In this document: positions 14,436 to 20,815 of the stretch, piece after piece
Numbering within the stretch: position 1 is the first letter of the stretch
Layout of the letters: every line of letters begins with the position of its first letter
Notes under the pieces: model-generated
The model's database searches: none
Told to the model about the DNA's origin: nothing
What the model saw: only the letters and a program-made list of their open reading frames with translations
Program-made: the position numbers and the translations under genes
Assembly: GCA_023431215.1 (NCBI GenBank)
Contig: JAEYXR010000066.1
Coordinates: forward strand, 1-20,815
Reading direction: 5' to 3'
Origin: Bacillota bacterium
Lineage (GTDB): Bacteria > Bacillota > Clostridia > Oscillospirales > Ruminococcaceae
DNA: 20,815 bases

Positions 14436-15251
14436 TTAAAATTTGACTTCCAGCTTCTGCATCATACCACAGGCCGGAGGTATTTCCAGCAGGCGGCACA
14501 ATAGCGGTGCCAGGTTCAGTTGTGAAATCAGGTGATGGGTATAGTCACCCGCTGCGGCGTCCGTCCCAAGCAGATACAGGGGAACCACCCGTTGCTCATC
14601 ACCGGGTCCACCGTGGTATCCCATGGAACCCATCCCGTGATCGGCTGTGATGACCACATGATAGCCATCCTCCAGCCAGCCGGGAAGTAGCCTTGCCAAA
14701 AATTCGGCTGCGCTGCGGGCCGCATTCATATATTCCTTACTGCCGCCCCCGTGAATATGACCCATGTAATCAATATTCATAGAATGCAGAAGCAAAAAAT
14801 CCGGTTCATAAGTTTTGCGTAAAAACTCCCCGTCCAAAAACAGATGACTGTCGGGGTATTGATCCTCGAAGTAAAAAATGCCATTTTGAATTGCGCCGGT
14901 ACCGTTAACAAGGTAACGGTGGTTTAAAAAGTCAAAGGGTGCCTTGCTGTAAAGCTCCGCCATCCAAAAATATGCGGCAGCAGCGGTAGTCAGCCCGTTT
15001 TCTCTGCAAAGGTCAAACACACTTTGGCAGCGCGAGCGCCGTACAACATTATTGTCTACAACGCCGTGTACATGGGCCGGGAGTCCTGTAAGGGAAGTCT
15101 CATACATCGGCCGGGACATAGAGGGCAGTTCCCCTCTTACCTTATATTTTGCACCCAGTCCTACCGAGATCAGATGCTCCAGATAACCTGCTGTGTCAGA
15201 AGCTGCATCAAACCGACACGCATCCAGCAGTACCAAAATTGTTTTTCCCAT
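14436..15251 (-). CDS. Alkaline-phosphatase-superfamily hydrolase (phosphodiesterase/phosphonoacetate-hydrolase type)
   Basis: A 271-residue member of the alkaline phosphatase superfamily, nucleotide pyrophosphatase/phosphodiesterase branch. The two-metal site is complete: D10 in VLLDACR, a likely nucleophile S46 in PSMSRP where most relatives have Thr, D161 and H165 in NIDYMGH, D204-H205 in TADHGMG, and H213 in GYHGG. The segment TSLTGLPAHVHGV is a clear family mark. It is short for the family, with no large insert, and has no signal peptide, so it should act in the cytoplasm. It sits between the binding lipoprotein and the permeases of the importer, implying that it cleaves the imported ligand. 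Phosphodiesters, phosphonates or phosphate monoesters are all possible; I cannot choose from sequence. Confidence 0.88.
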   Translation of the reverse strand: MGKTILVLLDACRFDAASDTAGYLEHLISVGLGAKYKVRGELPSMSRPMYETSLTGLPAHVHGVVDNNVVRRSRCQSVFDLCRENGLTTAAAAYFWMAELYSKAPFDFLNHRYLVNGTGAIQNGIFYFEDQYPDSHLFLDGEFLRKTYEPDFLLLHSMNIDYMGHIHGGGSKEYMNAARSAAEFLARLLPGWLEDGYHVVITADHGMGSMGYHGGPGDEQRVVPLYLLGTDAAAGDYTHHLISQLNLAPLLCRLLEIPPACGMMQKLEVKF

Positions 15252-15292
15252 TTTTGTATTATCCCTGCCTTTTGCTATTGCAAAATACGTTT

Positions 15293-15411
15293 ATGGGGCG
15301 CACAAGAGCCTTGCACACCCCATAATTTTGGCTGGGTGGCAGAGTACCCATGCCCGACTGCTGAAAGGCAGCCGGGCATTTGGCAATTGTACTCTGCTCA
15401 CTTTAGCCAAA
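15293..15411 (-). ncRNA. Structured RNA element between the binding-protein and hydrolase genes
   Basis: Read on the minus strand, a long nested hairpin spans 15327-15411. It has an outer stem TTTGGCT/AGCCAAA (7 bp), then GCAGAGTAC/GTACTCTGC (9 bp), then ATGCCCGGCTGC/GCAGTCGGGCAT (12 bp with one G.U) closed by loop CTTTCA. A second hairpin at 15293-15323 pairs ATGGGGTGTGCAAG with CTTGTGCGCCCCAT (14 bp with three G.U pairs). On the plus strand these G.U pairs would be A.C mismatches, which fits selection for minus-strand RNA. No T run follows either stem, so this is not a simple intrinsic terminator. It fills the 191-base gap after the binding-protein gene, where importer operons often carry stems that protect the upstream message. 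No known RNA family was recognised. Confidence 0.6.
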
Positions 15412-15442
15412 CTCATTATTTTTAAGTTGTTAAAAAATACTA

Positions 15443-16591
15443 TCAGCTCATCAGAGGAATGATTTCTTCCTGCCATCTGCGGGCAATTTCTTCACGAACC
15501 TTGTTGTAAGCCTCGGGGTCGGTAACAGGATGTGCATCTTTGTACATATCCTTGGAGAAGGTAGCAGCCTCAATCTCAGCAGGAATTGTTACGTCGGTAC
15601 GGGTGGGGATACCACCGGCCTTTGCAAGGTTTGCCTGACCGGCATCGCTGAAGATATACTCACGTGCCAGAGCAGCTGCATGGGGATGAGGAGCATACTT
15701 GTTGATCACAGAGGCGTAACCGCTCATGATAGCACCATCAGAGGGTACGCAGATATCAAACTTGTAATTGGGAGTCTTGTCGCGGTAGCTGAATACGTTA
15801 AAGCTCCAGGTAACACCGCACTGAACCTCGCCGGCCTGAATACGCTGCAGAAGGATGTCGCCCTGGTCAATGCGGCCCTTTTCAGCCATCTCTGCCCAAA
15901 ACTCAAAAGCAGGATCCAGATTGTCCATGCCGCCGCCAAAAGCATAAGCAGTAGCCAGAACAACGCCCTGACCGGTAGCACCGGTAACAACGTCGCCAAT
16001 GGTCATTTTGTAATCGCCGGCCTTTACGTCAGCCCAGCTCTTGGGAGGATTCTTAACCAGGTCGGTGTTGGTGATAAAGCTGGTAACACCGGTGTAAGCC
16101 ATCATCCACAGGCCGTCCTTGTCTTTTGCCCAGTCGGGAACGCTGTCCCAGTAGCTGGTTTTGTAAGACTGAACAACGCCCATCTCAACAGCCTGAGGGC
16201 CAAAAGCATGACCTACGTCACCAATATCCTTGGTGGGGGCATTCTTCTCGGTCTCAAACATGTTCAGCTCTTCTGCAGAAGACATGTCGGTGTCGTTGTG
16301 GTCAAGACCATAGTCTTTTTCCAGAGCATCCCAGGTGTCCTGCCAGTTGGCCCAGCTTCCGGGCATACCAACAGATTCCAGTTTGCCTTCTTTTTTGGCG
16401 CCTTCAATAATCTGGTCCAGGGTAAGAGCATTGAGGTCCAAAGCCCCAGTGGTGGATTCGCTGCTGGGTGCAGGTGCCTCACTGGATGCCGGTGTGCTGC
16501 TGGCGGGAGTAGTGCTGCCGCCGCATGCAGTAAATACCATGCAGAAACAAAGAACGGTTGCTAAAACTCTTAACATTTTACTAGCTTTCAT
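15443..16591 (-). CDS. Extracellular solute-binding lipoprotein, family 1 type, of the ABC importer
   Basis: A 382-residue periplasmic-binding-type lipoprotein. The signal ends in lipobox FTAC with Cys at residue 23, followed by a Ser/Thr/Pro-rich linker to about residue 50. The body begins with LNALTLDQIIEGAKKEGKLE, the start typical of the Fe3+/2-aminoethylphosphonate/polyamine group of binding proteins. Other family-like segments are GVTSFITNTDLVKNPPKSWAD, and GYASVINKYAPHPHAAALAREYI with SDAGQANLAKAGGIPTRTDV. The paired Tyr residues of ferric-ion binders are not evident, so iron is less likely. The ATG at 16591 has AGGAG eight bases upstream. It is first in the operon, with promoters at 16729-16756 and 16965-16993. 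Confidence 0.93.
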   Translation of the reverse strand: MKASKMLRVLATVLCFCMVFTACGGSTTPASSTPASSEAPAPSSESTTGALDLNALTLDQIIEGAKKEGKLESVGMPGSWANWQDTWDALEKDYGLDHNDTDMSSAEELNMFETEKNAPTKDIGDVGHAFGPQAVEMGVVQSYKTSYWDSVPDWAKDKDGLWMMAYTGVTSFITNTDLVKNPPKSWADVKAGDYKMTIGDVVTGATGQGVVLATAYAFGGGMDNLDPAFEFWAEMAEKGRIDQGDILLQRIQAGEVQCGVTWSFNVFSYRDKTPNYKFDICVPSDGAIMSGYASVINKYAPHPHAAALAREYIFSDAGQANLAKAGGIPTRTDVTIPAEIEAATFSKDMYKDAHPVTDPEAYNKVREEIARRWQEEIIPLMS

Positions 16592-16728
16592 TTCTGACTC
16601 TCCTTTTTTGGTAAACAGTTGGTTCGGCGGTGTGTGAAAAAGCCGAATCCTCCTTTTTTAAGCGTCTCGACATACAGGCGTTTCCCGCTGCCGGCGCATA
16701 AAAACAATAGAAAGAGAACATTGAACTA

Positions 16729-16756
16729 CTTATCTGCTGGTGGGGTGTTTTGTCAA
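16729..16756 (-). promoter_or_regulatory. Sigma-A-type promoter, proximal, for the importer operon
   Basis: A perfect TTGACA (16751-16756) lies 16 bases from GATAAG (16729-16734) on the minus strand. The start near 16722 gives a leader of about 130 bases before the binding-protein gene. Confidence 0.55.
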
Positions 16757-16964
16757 CAACAGGCTTGGAGCAATTACCCTTAAGGATAAATTCATGTCTT
16801 ATTGTGTTTTACCATGGCATGATAAAATCACCGGAAGCAATATTTCTCCCGGTTTTGCTCAAGGCTATTGGTTTTTCTCTCATCACAACCAAAAGTAAGC
16901 CACTGGCAGTTTGTATCATTAGTAATTACATATTAATTTGTCGTCGTCGCAATATTGTATTATT

Positions 16965-16993
16965 AATATAGCACAATTTTATGGTTTTGTAAA
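16965..16993 (-). promoter_or_regulatory. Strong sigma-A-type promoter, distal, upstream of the importer operon
   Basis: TTTACA (16988-16993) and TATATT (16965-16970) are 17 bases apart on the minus strand, each one base off the consensus, in a very AT-rich context. It would start a transcript near 16958 that contains the tandem hairpins and may continue into the binding-protein gene. Confidence 0.65.
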
Positions 16994-17048
16994 CGTATTT
17001 ATTGTAAAATGTAACGACACATTGTGTAATCTTGTTGTAAAGCAAAGG

Positions 17049-17747
17049 CTAAATTGGTTCTACAAATTTTACTCCCTGAATCTCACTGATTAACGCCAGC
17101 AGGTCTGCATGGTCGCGCTTCTGCTCTGATTTCAGGGTCAAAACCGCGGCTACCGTGGCATCGCTTCCCACATTGGCCTTGGTAATTTCTATGGCTTCAA
17201 CCCGTATTCCATGCACCCGGATTTTTGTCATAAAAGAACTGATATCTGCTGTTTCGCCAAATTCAATATAAATATCCATTACCTTGCTGGTAGATAGAAT
17301 GTAATGATCCAGCCTGTGCAGAGCCGAGCTTACCAGCCAGATAAAGAAGCAGGCAATAATGGCAGCCTCATAAAACCCTACACCGATGGCAAGACCCATA
17401 CAGGCCGATGCCCACAGGCCTGCCGCGGTGGTCAGCCCCTTTACCTGGTGCCGCCCGGTTACAATGATGGTGCCCGCACCCAAAAAACCGATACCGCTGA
17501 TGACCTGCGCACCTAGACGAGCAGGGTCTCCGCCGTAAATACCCGTGAGGTACTGGTTGGTGAGCATGGCAAGCGCCGAGCCCAAACATACCAGAATGTG
17601 GGTTCTAAAACCGGCCGGGCGTCCTTTTTTGCCGCGCTCCATACCGATTACTCCACCGCAAACCACGGCAAGGCATAATCGGGCAATGATAGACCACGAG
17701 TTCAGCTCTGCCATTAACCCGAAGAAAGTGTCCCAATTCCAAGACAT
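17049..17747 (-). CDS. MgtC/SapB family membrane protein
   Basis: A 232-residue MgtC/SapB family protein, linked in other bacteria to growth at low Mg2+, to ATP-synthase modulation and to survival in hosts. The N-terminal membrane domain shows the family marks GGVIGMERGKKGRPAGFRTH (residues about 31-50), the following LVCLGSALAML helix, and VISGIGFLGAGTIIV near residue 80. Residues from about 152 form a soluble ACT-like C-terminal domain beginning MDIYIEF. The start is ATG at 17747 with AAGGA four bases upstream; the longer frame to 17864 runs through the leader hairpin and promoter and is rejected. It is a single-gene unit with its own promoter, a leader hairpin and an operator-like cluster. 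No M-box magnesium riboswitch was recognised. Confidence 0.93.
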   Translation of the reverse strand: MSWNWDTFFGLMAELNSWSIIARLCLAVVCGGVIGMERGKKGRPAGFRTHILVCLGSALAMLTNQYLTGIYGGDPARLGAQVISGIGFLGAGTIIVTGRHQVKGLTTAAGLWASACMGLAIGVGFYEAAIIACFFIWLVSSALHRLDHYILSTSKVMDIYIEFGETADISSFMTKIRVHGIRVEAIEITKANVGSDATVAAVLTLKSEQKRDHADLLALISEIQGVKFVEPI

Positions 17748-17772
17748 GATATCCTTCTCTCCTATATTGTCA

Positions 17773-17800
17773 AGTGCGGGATGAATCGACATCCCGCACT
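17773..17800 (-). other. Perfect 11-bp leader hairpin of the mgtC-like gene
   Basis: AGTGCGGGATG and CATCCCGCACT pair perfectly around a six-base loop. It lies about 13 bases from the predicted 5' end of the transcript and about 15 bases before the ribosome binding region. There is no T run, so it is probably an mRNA stabiliser or a translation control stem. Confidence 0.65.
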
Positions 17801-17819
17801 CCGTTGTTGTATGACTTAT

Positions 17820-17849
17820 ATTAAAGCACAACACATCCCCTTTCGTCAA
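17820..17849 (-). promoter_or_regulatory. Sigma-A-type promoter for the mgtC-like gene
   Basis: TTGACG (17844-17849) and TTTAAT (17820-17825) are 18 bases apart on the minus strand, each one base off consensus. The start near 17813 gives a leader of about 66 bases that contains the hairpin. Confidence 0.6.
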
Positions 17850-17850
17850 C

Positions 17851-17888
17851 GCTAATTTTAGCAAATTTGCACAGTGGCCGCAAATTTG
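17851..17888. repeat. Operator-like cluster upstream of the mgtC-like promoter
   Basis: Three symmetric elements lie just upstream of the -35 box: GCTAATTTTAGC (17851-17862), GCAAATTTGC (17861-17870) and a second GCAAATTTG (17880-17888). The two GCAAATTTG copies have a 19-base period, close to two helical turns, which suits a dimeric activator or repressor. Confidence 0.45.
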
Positions 17889-18046
17889 TGAAATTTATTA
17901 ATTTTTTAGTATACTTTTTACATGTTCATCCAAAGAATTCATCAATATTACCAATTGCTTTTCTCATTTTTTAAAATCAGTTGCAATTTTTTATAATAGA
18001 ATATAAATTTATTTTTCAATTTTGTTAAATATTAGTCATAAATGAC

Positions 18047-18086
18047 AAACCACAAGCTATGCATCTGGCAGCGCAGCTTGTGGTTT
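18047..18086. terminator. Probable terminator between the DUF4349 and mgtC-like genes
   Basis: AAACCACAAGCT and AGCTTGTGGTTT form a perfect 12-bp stem with a 16-base loop, 30 bases after the DUF4349 gene stop. The T-rich tail is better on the plus strand (ATTTT) than on the minus strand, where the DUF4349 gene runs, so its direction is uncertain. Confidence 0.55.
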
Positions 18087-18115
18087 ATTTTAAAACATGT
18101 ATGGTCTTTCAATCT

Positions 18116-19135
18116 TTATTCATTGTTGTTTTTTTCCGGTAAAATGGGCTTTTGAACAGACGGCGCTGCCGGGGGCACCGGTTGACAGTTGTTTCTGTGG
18201 GTTACTTTTTTTACAATGCGGACAACCACCCAAACCAGAATAAAGATAATTGCTCCCACAATGAGCAGCACCGGTAAATCCTCTATGGCAAAGAAAACGA
18301 TGCCCTGGAACAGGTTGCTCAGGTTTTGCAGCGACCTGCTGCCGGAATCCTGCACCTTTTCCCAGAAGGTCTTGGGCTGATTTTTAACAATATTGTACTC
18401 CACAACCTCCTGCACGGTAATGTTGAGGTAAGAATAGCTTACCTGACTGTCCATCCGTTTTAGAGAGGAGGTATAGGACTCAATTTCGTAGCGTACATCG
18501 CTGAGAGCCCTTTCCAGCTGGATAATATCCTCCAGCTTTTCAGCTTTTTTCAGTATCTCCAGCAACCGCTCTTCCTGAATTTTAAGGCTCTCCAGACGTG
18601 CAGTGGTATCAAAGTAGCTGTCGGTAATGTCGTCCATGCTTTCGCTTTTAGAAACTACATTGCACAGGCCCCCCACCGTATTTGCCACTTCATCCAGCTT
18701 GTCGGCGGGCACACGGGCATTAATCTGTGCACTGCGCTCATAGTAGTCGCCCTTGGTGTACAGGCTTCTTCCACCGGACTGCTGATTTTGAATATAGCCT
18801 CCGGCATCTTTAATTACCGTAAGAATATCCTCCAATGCCTGATCAAACTCCATTGTCTCCAGGCGCATGTCGCTGTGCTTTACTATTTTGCGGTCTGCAA
18901 GAGGTATCTGCGCACCGCTGCCGCTTTCTTCACTTTTTGCGTTGTTAAAAGCTTCAGCCTCTTGGGTTACGGCAGTGTCATACATCATCATTCCGCCGTC
19001 GTATCCATAGGCTGCTGCTGAGGAAGATGCTGCCGGAGCCTCATTATAGCTGCTTTTTGACATGGCACCACAGGCTGTAAACACCAACGACAGCATCAGC
19101 AATACCGCAAGAAGTGCAATCCATACTCTTTTCAT
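18116..19135 (-). CDS. DUF4349 domain lipoprotein
   Basis: A 339-residue lipoprotein of the DUF4349 family, function unknown. After the signal and lipobox FTAC (Cys 22) comes a low-complexity Ser/Ala/Gly/Tyr/Met linker to about residue 70. The DUF4349 core then starts with DRKIVKHSDMRLET and continues through VIKDAGGYIQNQQ and INARVPADKLDEV. A coiled-coil stretch spans roughly residues 175-240 (ARLESLKIQEERLLEIL onward), and a membrane helix lies near residues 285-307 (PVLLIVGAIIFILVWVVV), followed by a basic and Pro-rich tail. The lipid anchor and the helix together place the core outside the membrane. The ATG at 19135 has AAAGGAG seven bases upstream; a GTG at 19153 overlaps that site and is rejected. 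Confidence 0.9.
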   Translation of the reverse strand: MKRVWIALLAVLLMLSLVFTACGAMSKSSYNEAPAASSSAAAYGYDGGMMMYDTAVTQEAEAFNNAKSEESGSGAQIPLADRKIVKHSDMRLETMEFDQALEDILTVIKDAGGYIQNQQSGGRSLYTKGDYYERSAQINARVPADKLDEVANTVGGLCNVVSKSESMDDITDSYFDTTARLESLKIQEERLLEILKKAEKLEDIIQLERALSDVRYEIESYTSSLKRMDSQVSYSYLNITVQEVVEYNIVKNQPKTFWEKVQDSGSRSLQNLSNLFQGIVFFAIEDLPVLLIVGAIIFILVWVVVRIVKKVTHRNNCQPVPPAAPSVQKPILPEKNNNE

Positions 19136-19433
19136 GACAAAACTCCTTTCCACTGCTTTGCACTGCCATAGTTAACACAGGTATTTATGATGCAAAGCTA
19201 AAAAACCATTATGATAATTTGCATTTGTGTTTTGCCGCTTACGTCTTTTAAGTGGCTGTTTTTTACTGCTTTATTGCATCAAACCAAAATATTTCATATT
19301 ATTACAAATACTACAACTCTATTTTGTTGGTTTTAAACAGTTAAGCAAGTCATTTTTAAGATAGATTCCTGCGGATAGGAGGCATACTACGACAAACTCT
19401 TCAGTATCAGCTTTGTACCGTGGCGCGTTGTTT
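19136..19433. other. Intergenic region upstream of the DUF4349 gene
   Basis: It is AT-rich. An 8-base inverted repeat TGATGCAA (19188-19195) and TTGCATCA (19274-19281) frames the middle. No promoter with two good boxes was found; CATAAT near 19211-19216 on the minus strand is the best -10. No terminator was seen after the DUF4173-type gene, so read-through into the DUF4349 gene is possible. Confidence 0.4.
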
Positions 19434-20815
19434 CTAAGAATTTGCTCTATTGCTCCAGCTGCCGTTTGGAGGCATCACGGTGCTTTCTACAATATTTTTG
19501 GTACGTATGCTTTGCAGGCTGCAACCGGCCCAATCCAGTGGCTCGTTCCACCAGCTACAGGTGCTTTGGTCATGGGCCCACAGCAGCACCTGCTGGGCCT
19601 GGTGGCGGATTTCTGTGTCATCCGTGGTATTGAATAGCTGGCGCATTTGGGGCGCCGCCGCTGCCGAAATGCTGTATAACGCATTGGTATCCAGGGTTTT
19701 ATCCACTCCCCGTTGTAATCTTTCAACATTGTGGCCAGTGATAATTCCACCCACATTGCACCAGCACAGCAGCAAAAACAGGGCACAGAAGGCCCCCGTA
19801 ATCCAACGATGAACACATATTTTGCAAAAAGAAGAAACAAGCAGAATTACAAACAGTGCAATGAGCAGTACCATAAACCAGCTTGTGTACACCCGAAGCA
19901 ACGTTAGCCCAAAAACACGGATGTACAGCACCATCTTGCCAAGGGCGGTACCGATAAGCACCAGTGTCTGCAGGCACAAAACCACATCCAGCCATCGGAG
20001 CACCGGAGAAAGCTTGCCCTGAGTGCGTGCAGCAAAACGCCGCACAATACCCAACAGCACAAGGTTGATTACTGTAACCCGGCATAGCTCAAAAAAGCCC
20101 TGTCTGGCATACTCACTGTAACCAAAGCTGGCCGATTGTTCTTGCATCAGCACCTGAACAAGATTCATTGTCTGCACCGCCAAAAACAGTGTATAAACTC
20201 CGCAGAACAGAATCAACACCGCTGCGCAAGCCGCTGTAGAAAGCTTTCTGCCTTTATCTCTTTGGTTTCGGCAATATTGGGCAGTAAGACACGGATTATA
20301 ACGCTTGCCCACTGCACCAAAAAACAGCCCAAAAAACCAAAGCCCAACGGGGACTGCCAGTGCCATCCGCCGAAGGATTCGCCATACGTTTTCGTTAATG
20401 GTCAAATTAGCGGTAAGTTGCTTCAGCAGCTTTGCAAAGGCCTCATCAGCGACAGAAAGATCCCCCAGTACCAAAACCAGAATAGGAACAGAAGCTGCTA
20501 CTGCCGCCGCCACCGGCAGCAGCGTCTTCCACTGCGCTTTTTTGCCCTTGCCTAATTTTCGCACCGCTCCCACGCCATGGCCCATGTTGCCAAAAGAAAT
20601 ACGGCAAAAGTGATTGACCAAATCTGTTGCCAAAAGGTCACCCACACAGTTCTCCAAACGGGTTTCATAAAGAACCGAAACCCAGTAAACAGCACAAATC
20701 ATCAAAAAAATAAGGTTGTAAAATTCCAGCACACTATCGTTGCTCCATACGCCAAAGGGCAATGCGGCAGAAATCATCAGTGCAAGCCAAAACCAGCTTT
20801 TTGGGGGTATGGGGC
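19434..20815 (-). CDS. DUF4173-type multi-pass membrane protein (start outside window)
   Basis: The frame is open to the window edge, so the true start lies beyond 20815; an internal ATG at 20777 is not a convincing start because the same frame continues upstream as PIPPKSWFWLAL. About 460 residues are visible with roughly eight to ten membrane helices. The segment FGYSEYARQGFFELCRVTVINL is typical of DUF4173 (formerly grouped with DUF4153) proteins, and the later RVYTSWFMVLLIALF agrees. The C-terminal 100 residues are soluble and include NVERLQRGVDKTLDTNALY and a Trp-rich stretch WWNEPLDWAGCSLQSIR. Function is unknown; in some Firmicutes such genes sit near two-component regulators or permeases, but none is visible here. 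Confidence 0.87.
   Translation of the reverse strand, partial: PIPPKSWFWLALMISAALPFGVWSNDSVLEFYNLIFLMICAVYWVSVLYETRLENCVGDLLATDLVNHFCRISFGNMGHGVGAVRKLGKGKKAQWKTLLPVAAAVAASVPILVLVLGDLSVADEAFAKLLKQLTANLTINENVWRILRRMALAVPVGLWFFGLFFGAVGKRYNPCLTAQYCRNQRDKGRKLSTAACAAVLILFCGVYTLFLAVQTMNLVQVLMQEQSASFGYSEYARQGFFELCRVTVINLVLLGIVRRFAARTQGKLSPVLRWLDVVLCLQTLVLIGTALGKMVLYIRVFGLTLLRVYTSWFMVLLIALFVILLVSSFCKICVHRWITGAFCALFLLLCWCNVGGIITGHNVERLQRGVDKTLDTNALYSISAAAAPQMRQLFNTTDDTEIRHQAQQVLLWAHDQSTCSWWNEPLDWAGCSLQSIRTKNIVESTVMPPNGSWSNRANS

Larger units (their letters stand above)
16592..17048. other. Long structured leader and promoter region of the importer operon
   Basis: No gene is supported. On the minus strand two promoters are seen (16965-16993 and 16729-16756). 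Between them are a hairpin GGCT..TTGGTT/AACCAA..AGCC (16863-16901), an 8-bp hairpin ACCGGGAG/CTTCCGGT (16830-16853), and an imperfect palindrome TTTTACCATGG/CATGATAAAA (16807-16827). Nearer the gene, TTCGGC/GCCGAA can form a stem just after a second AAAAAAGGAGG that has no start codon at a proper distance. A 36-codon minus-strand frame runs through the hairpins but lacks a ribosome binding site and is not called. Confidence 0.5.
17748..18115. other. Promoter and leader region of the mgtC-like gene; AT-rich spacer
   Basis: It contains the leader hairpin (17773-17800), the promoter (17820-17849), an operator-like cluster (17851-17888), a very AT-rich spacer at about 17890-18045 with nothing recognised, a 12-base palindrome GTCATAAATGAC at 18035-18046, and a hairpin terminator (18047-18086). 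Confidence 0.55.

Noticed and set aside
15530..16564. Plus-strand open frame of 344 codons
   Set aside because: It is antisense to the binding-lipoprotein gene and reflects that gene's codon bias.
16810..16920. 36-codon minus-strand frame considered as a leader peptide
   Set aside because: No ribosome binding site before its ATG, and it coincides with paired RNA stems that explain the sequence constraint better.
8830..18046. 13-base match ATTAGTCATAAAT at about 8841 and about 18031
   Set aside because: Both copies are in AT-rich spacer, in unrelated contexts, and the match is short enough to be chance.

Overview
The window reads as chromosomal DNA of an anaerobic, spore-forming Firmicute of the class Clostridia, probably near the Oscillospiraceae/Ruminococcaceae. 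The reasons are spoVS next to ymdB, the yloU-fakA pair, strong AGGAGG-type ribosome binding sites with some GTG and TTG starts, many short lipoprotein signals, and a roughly balanced base composition with AT-rich promoters. The taxonomic call is inference. Seventeen of the eighteen genes lie on the minus strand. No tRNA, rRNA, CRISPR array, transposase or phage gene was seen. Both ends are cut genes: pgk on the left and a DUF4173-type membrane protein on the right.

Left part (1-9.7 kb) is mostly housekeeping. It holds pgk (3' end missing), a MATE efflux transporter with its own strong promoter, and a trmL-degV transcription unit in which degV starts on a TTG inside the end of trmL. Next come the Asp23 (yloU)-fakA pair, an orphan oligopeptide-type binding lipoprotein, spoVS with its own promoter, and ymdB. 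The DegV protein is a FakB-type fatty-acid-binding subunit and FakA is the kinase subunit, so both halves of a fatty acid kinase lie within 4 kb. A 13-base motif (TGTAACAACTRTT) occurs twice at the trmL-degV promoter and once upstream of yloU-fakA, a possible shared control site.

Middle (9.7-10.7 kb) is an AT-rich island with the only plus-strand gene, a small four-helix membrane protein of unknown function. It has an extended -10 promoter flanked by two matching operator-like repeats, and a clear terminator.

Right-centre (10.7-17 kb) is an ABC import locus. Read in transcription order it is: binding lipoprotein, alkaline-phosphatase-superfamily hydrolase, two permeases, ATPase, then a glycerophosphodiester phosphodiesterase. 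Both hydrolases lack signal peptides, so the likely scheme is uptake of an intact phosphodiester or phosphonate followed by cleavage in the cytoplasm. Two of the gene boundaries carry elaborate RNA hairpins whose G.U pairs only work on the minus strand, and the long leader before the first gene carries more. This operon is the best candidate for something not well described.

Right end (17-20.8 kb) has an MgtC/SapB-type membrane protein with a perfect 11-bp leader hairpin and an operator-like cluster at its promoter, a DUF4349 lipoprotein, and the partial DUF4173 membrane protein.
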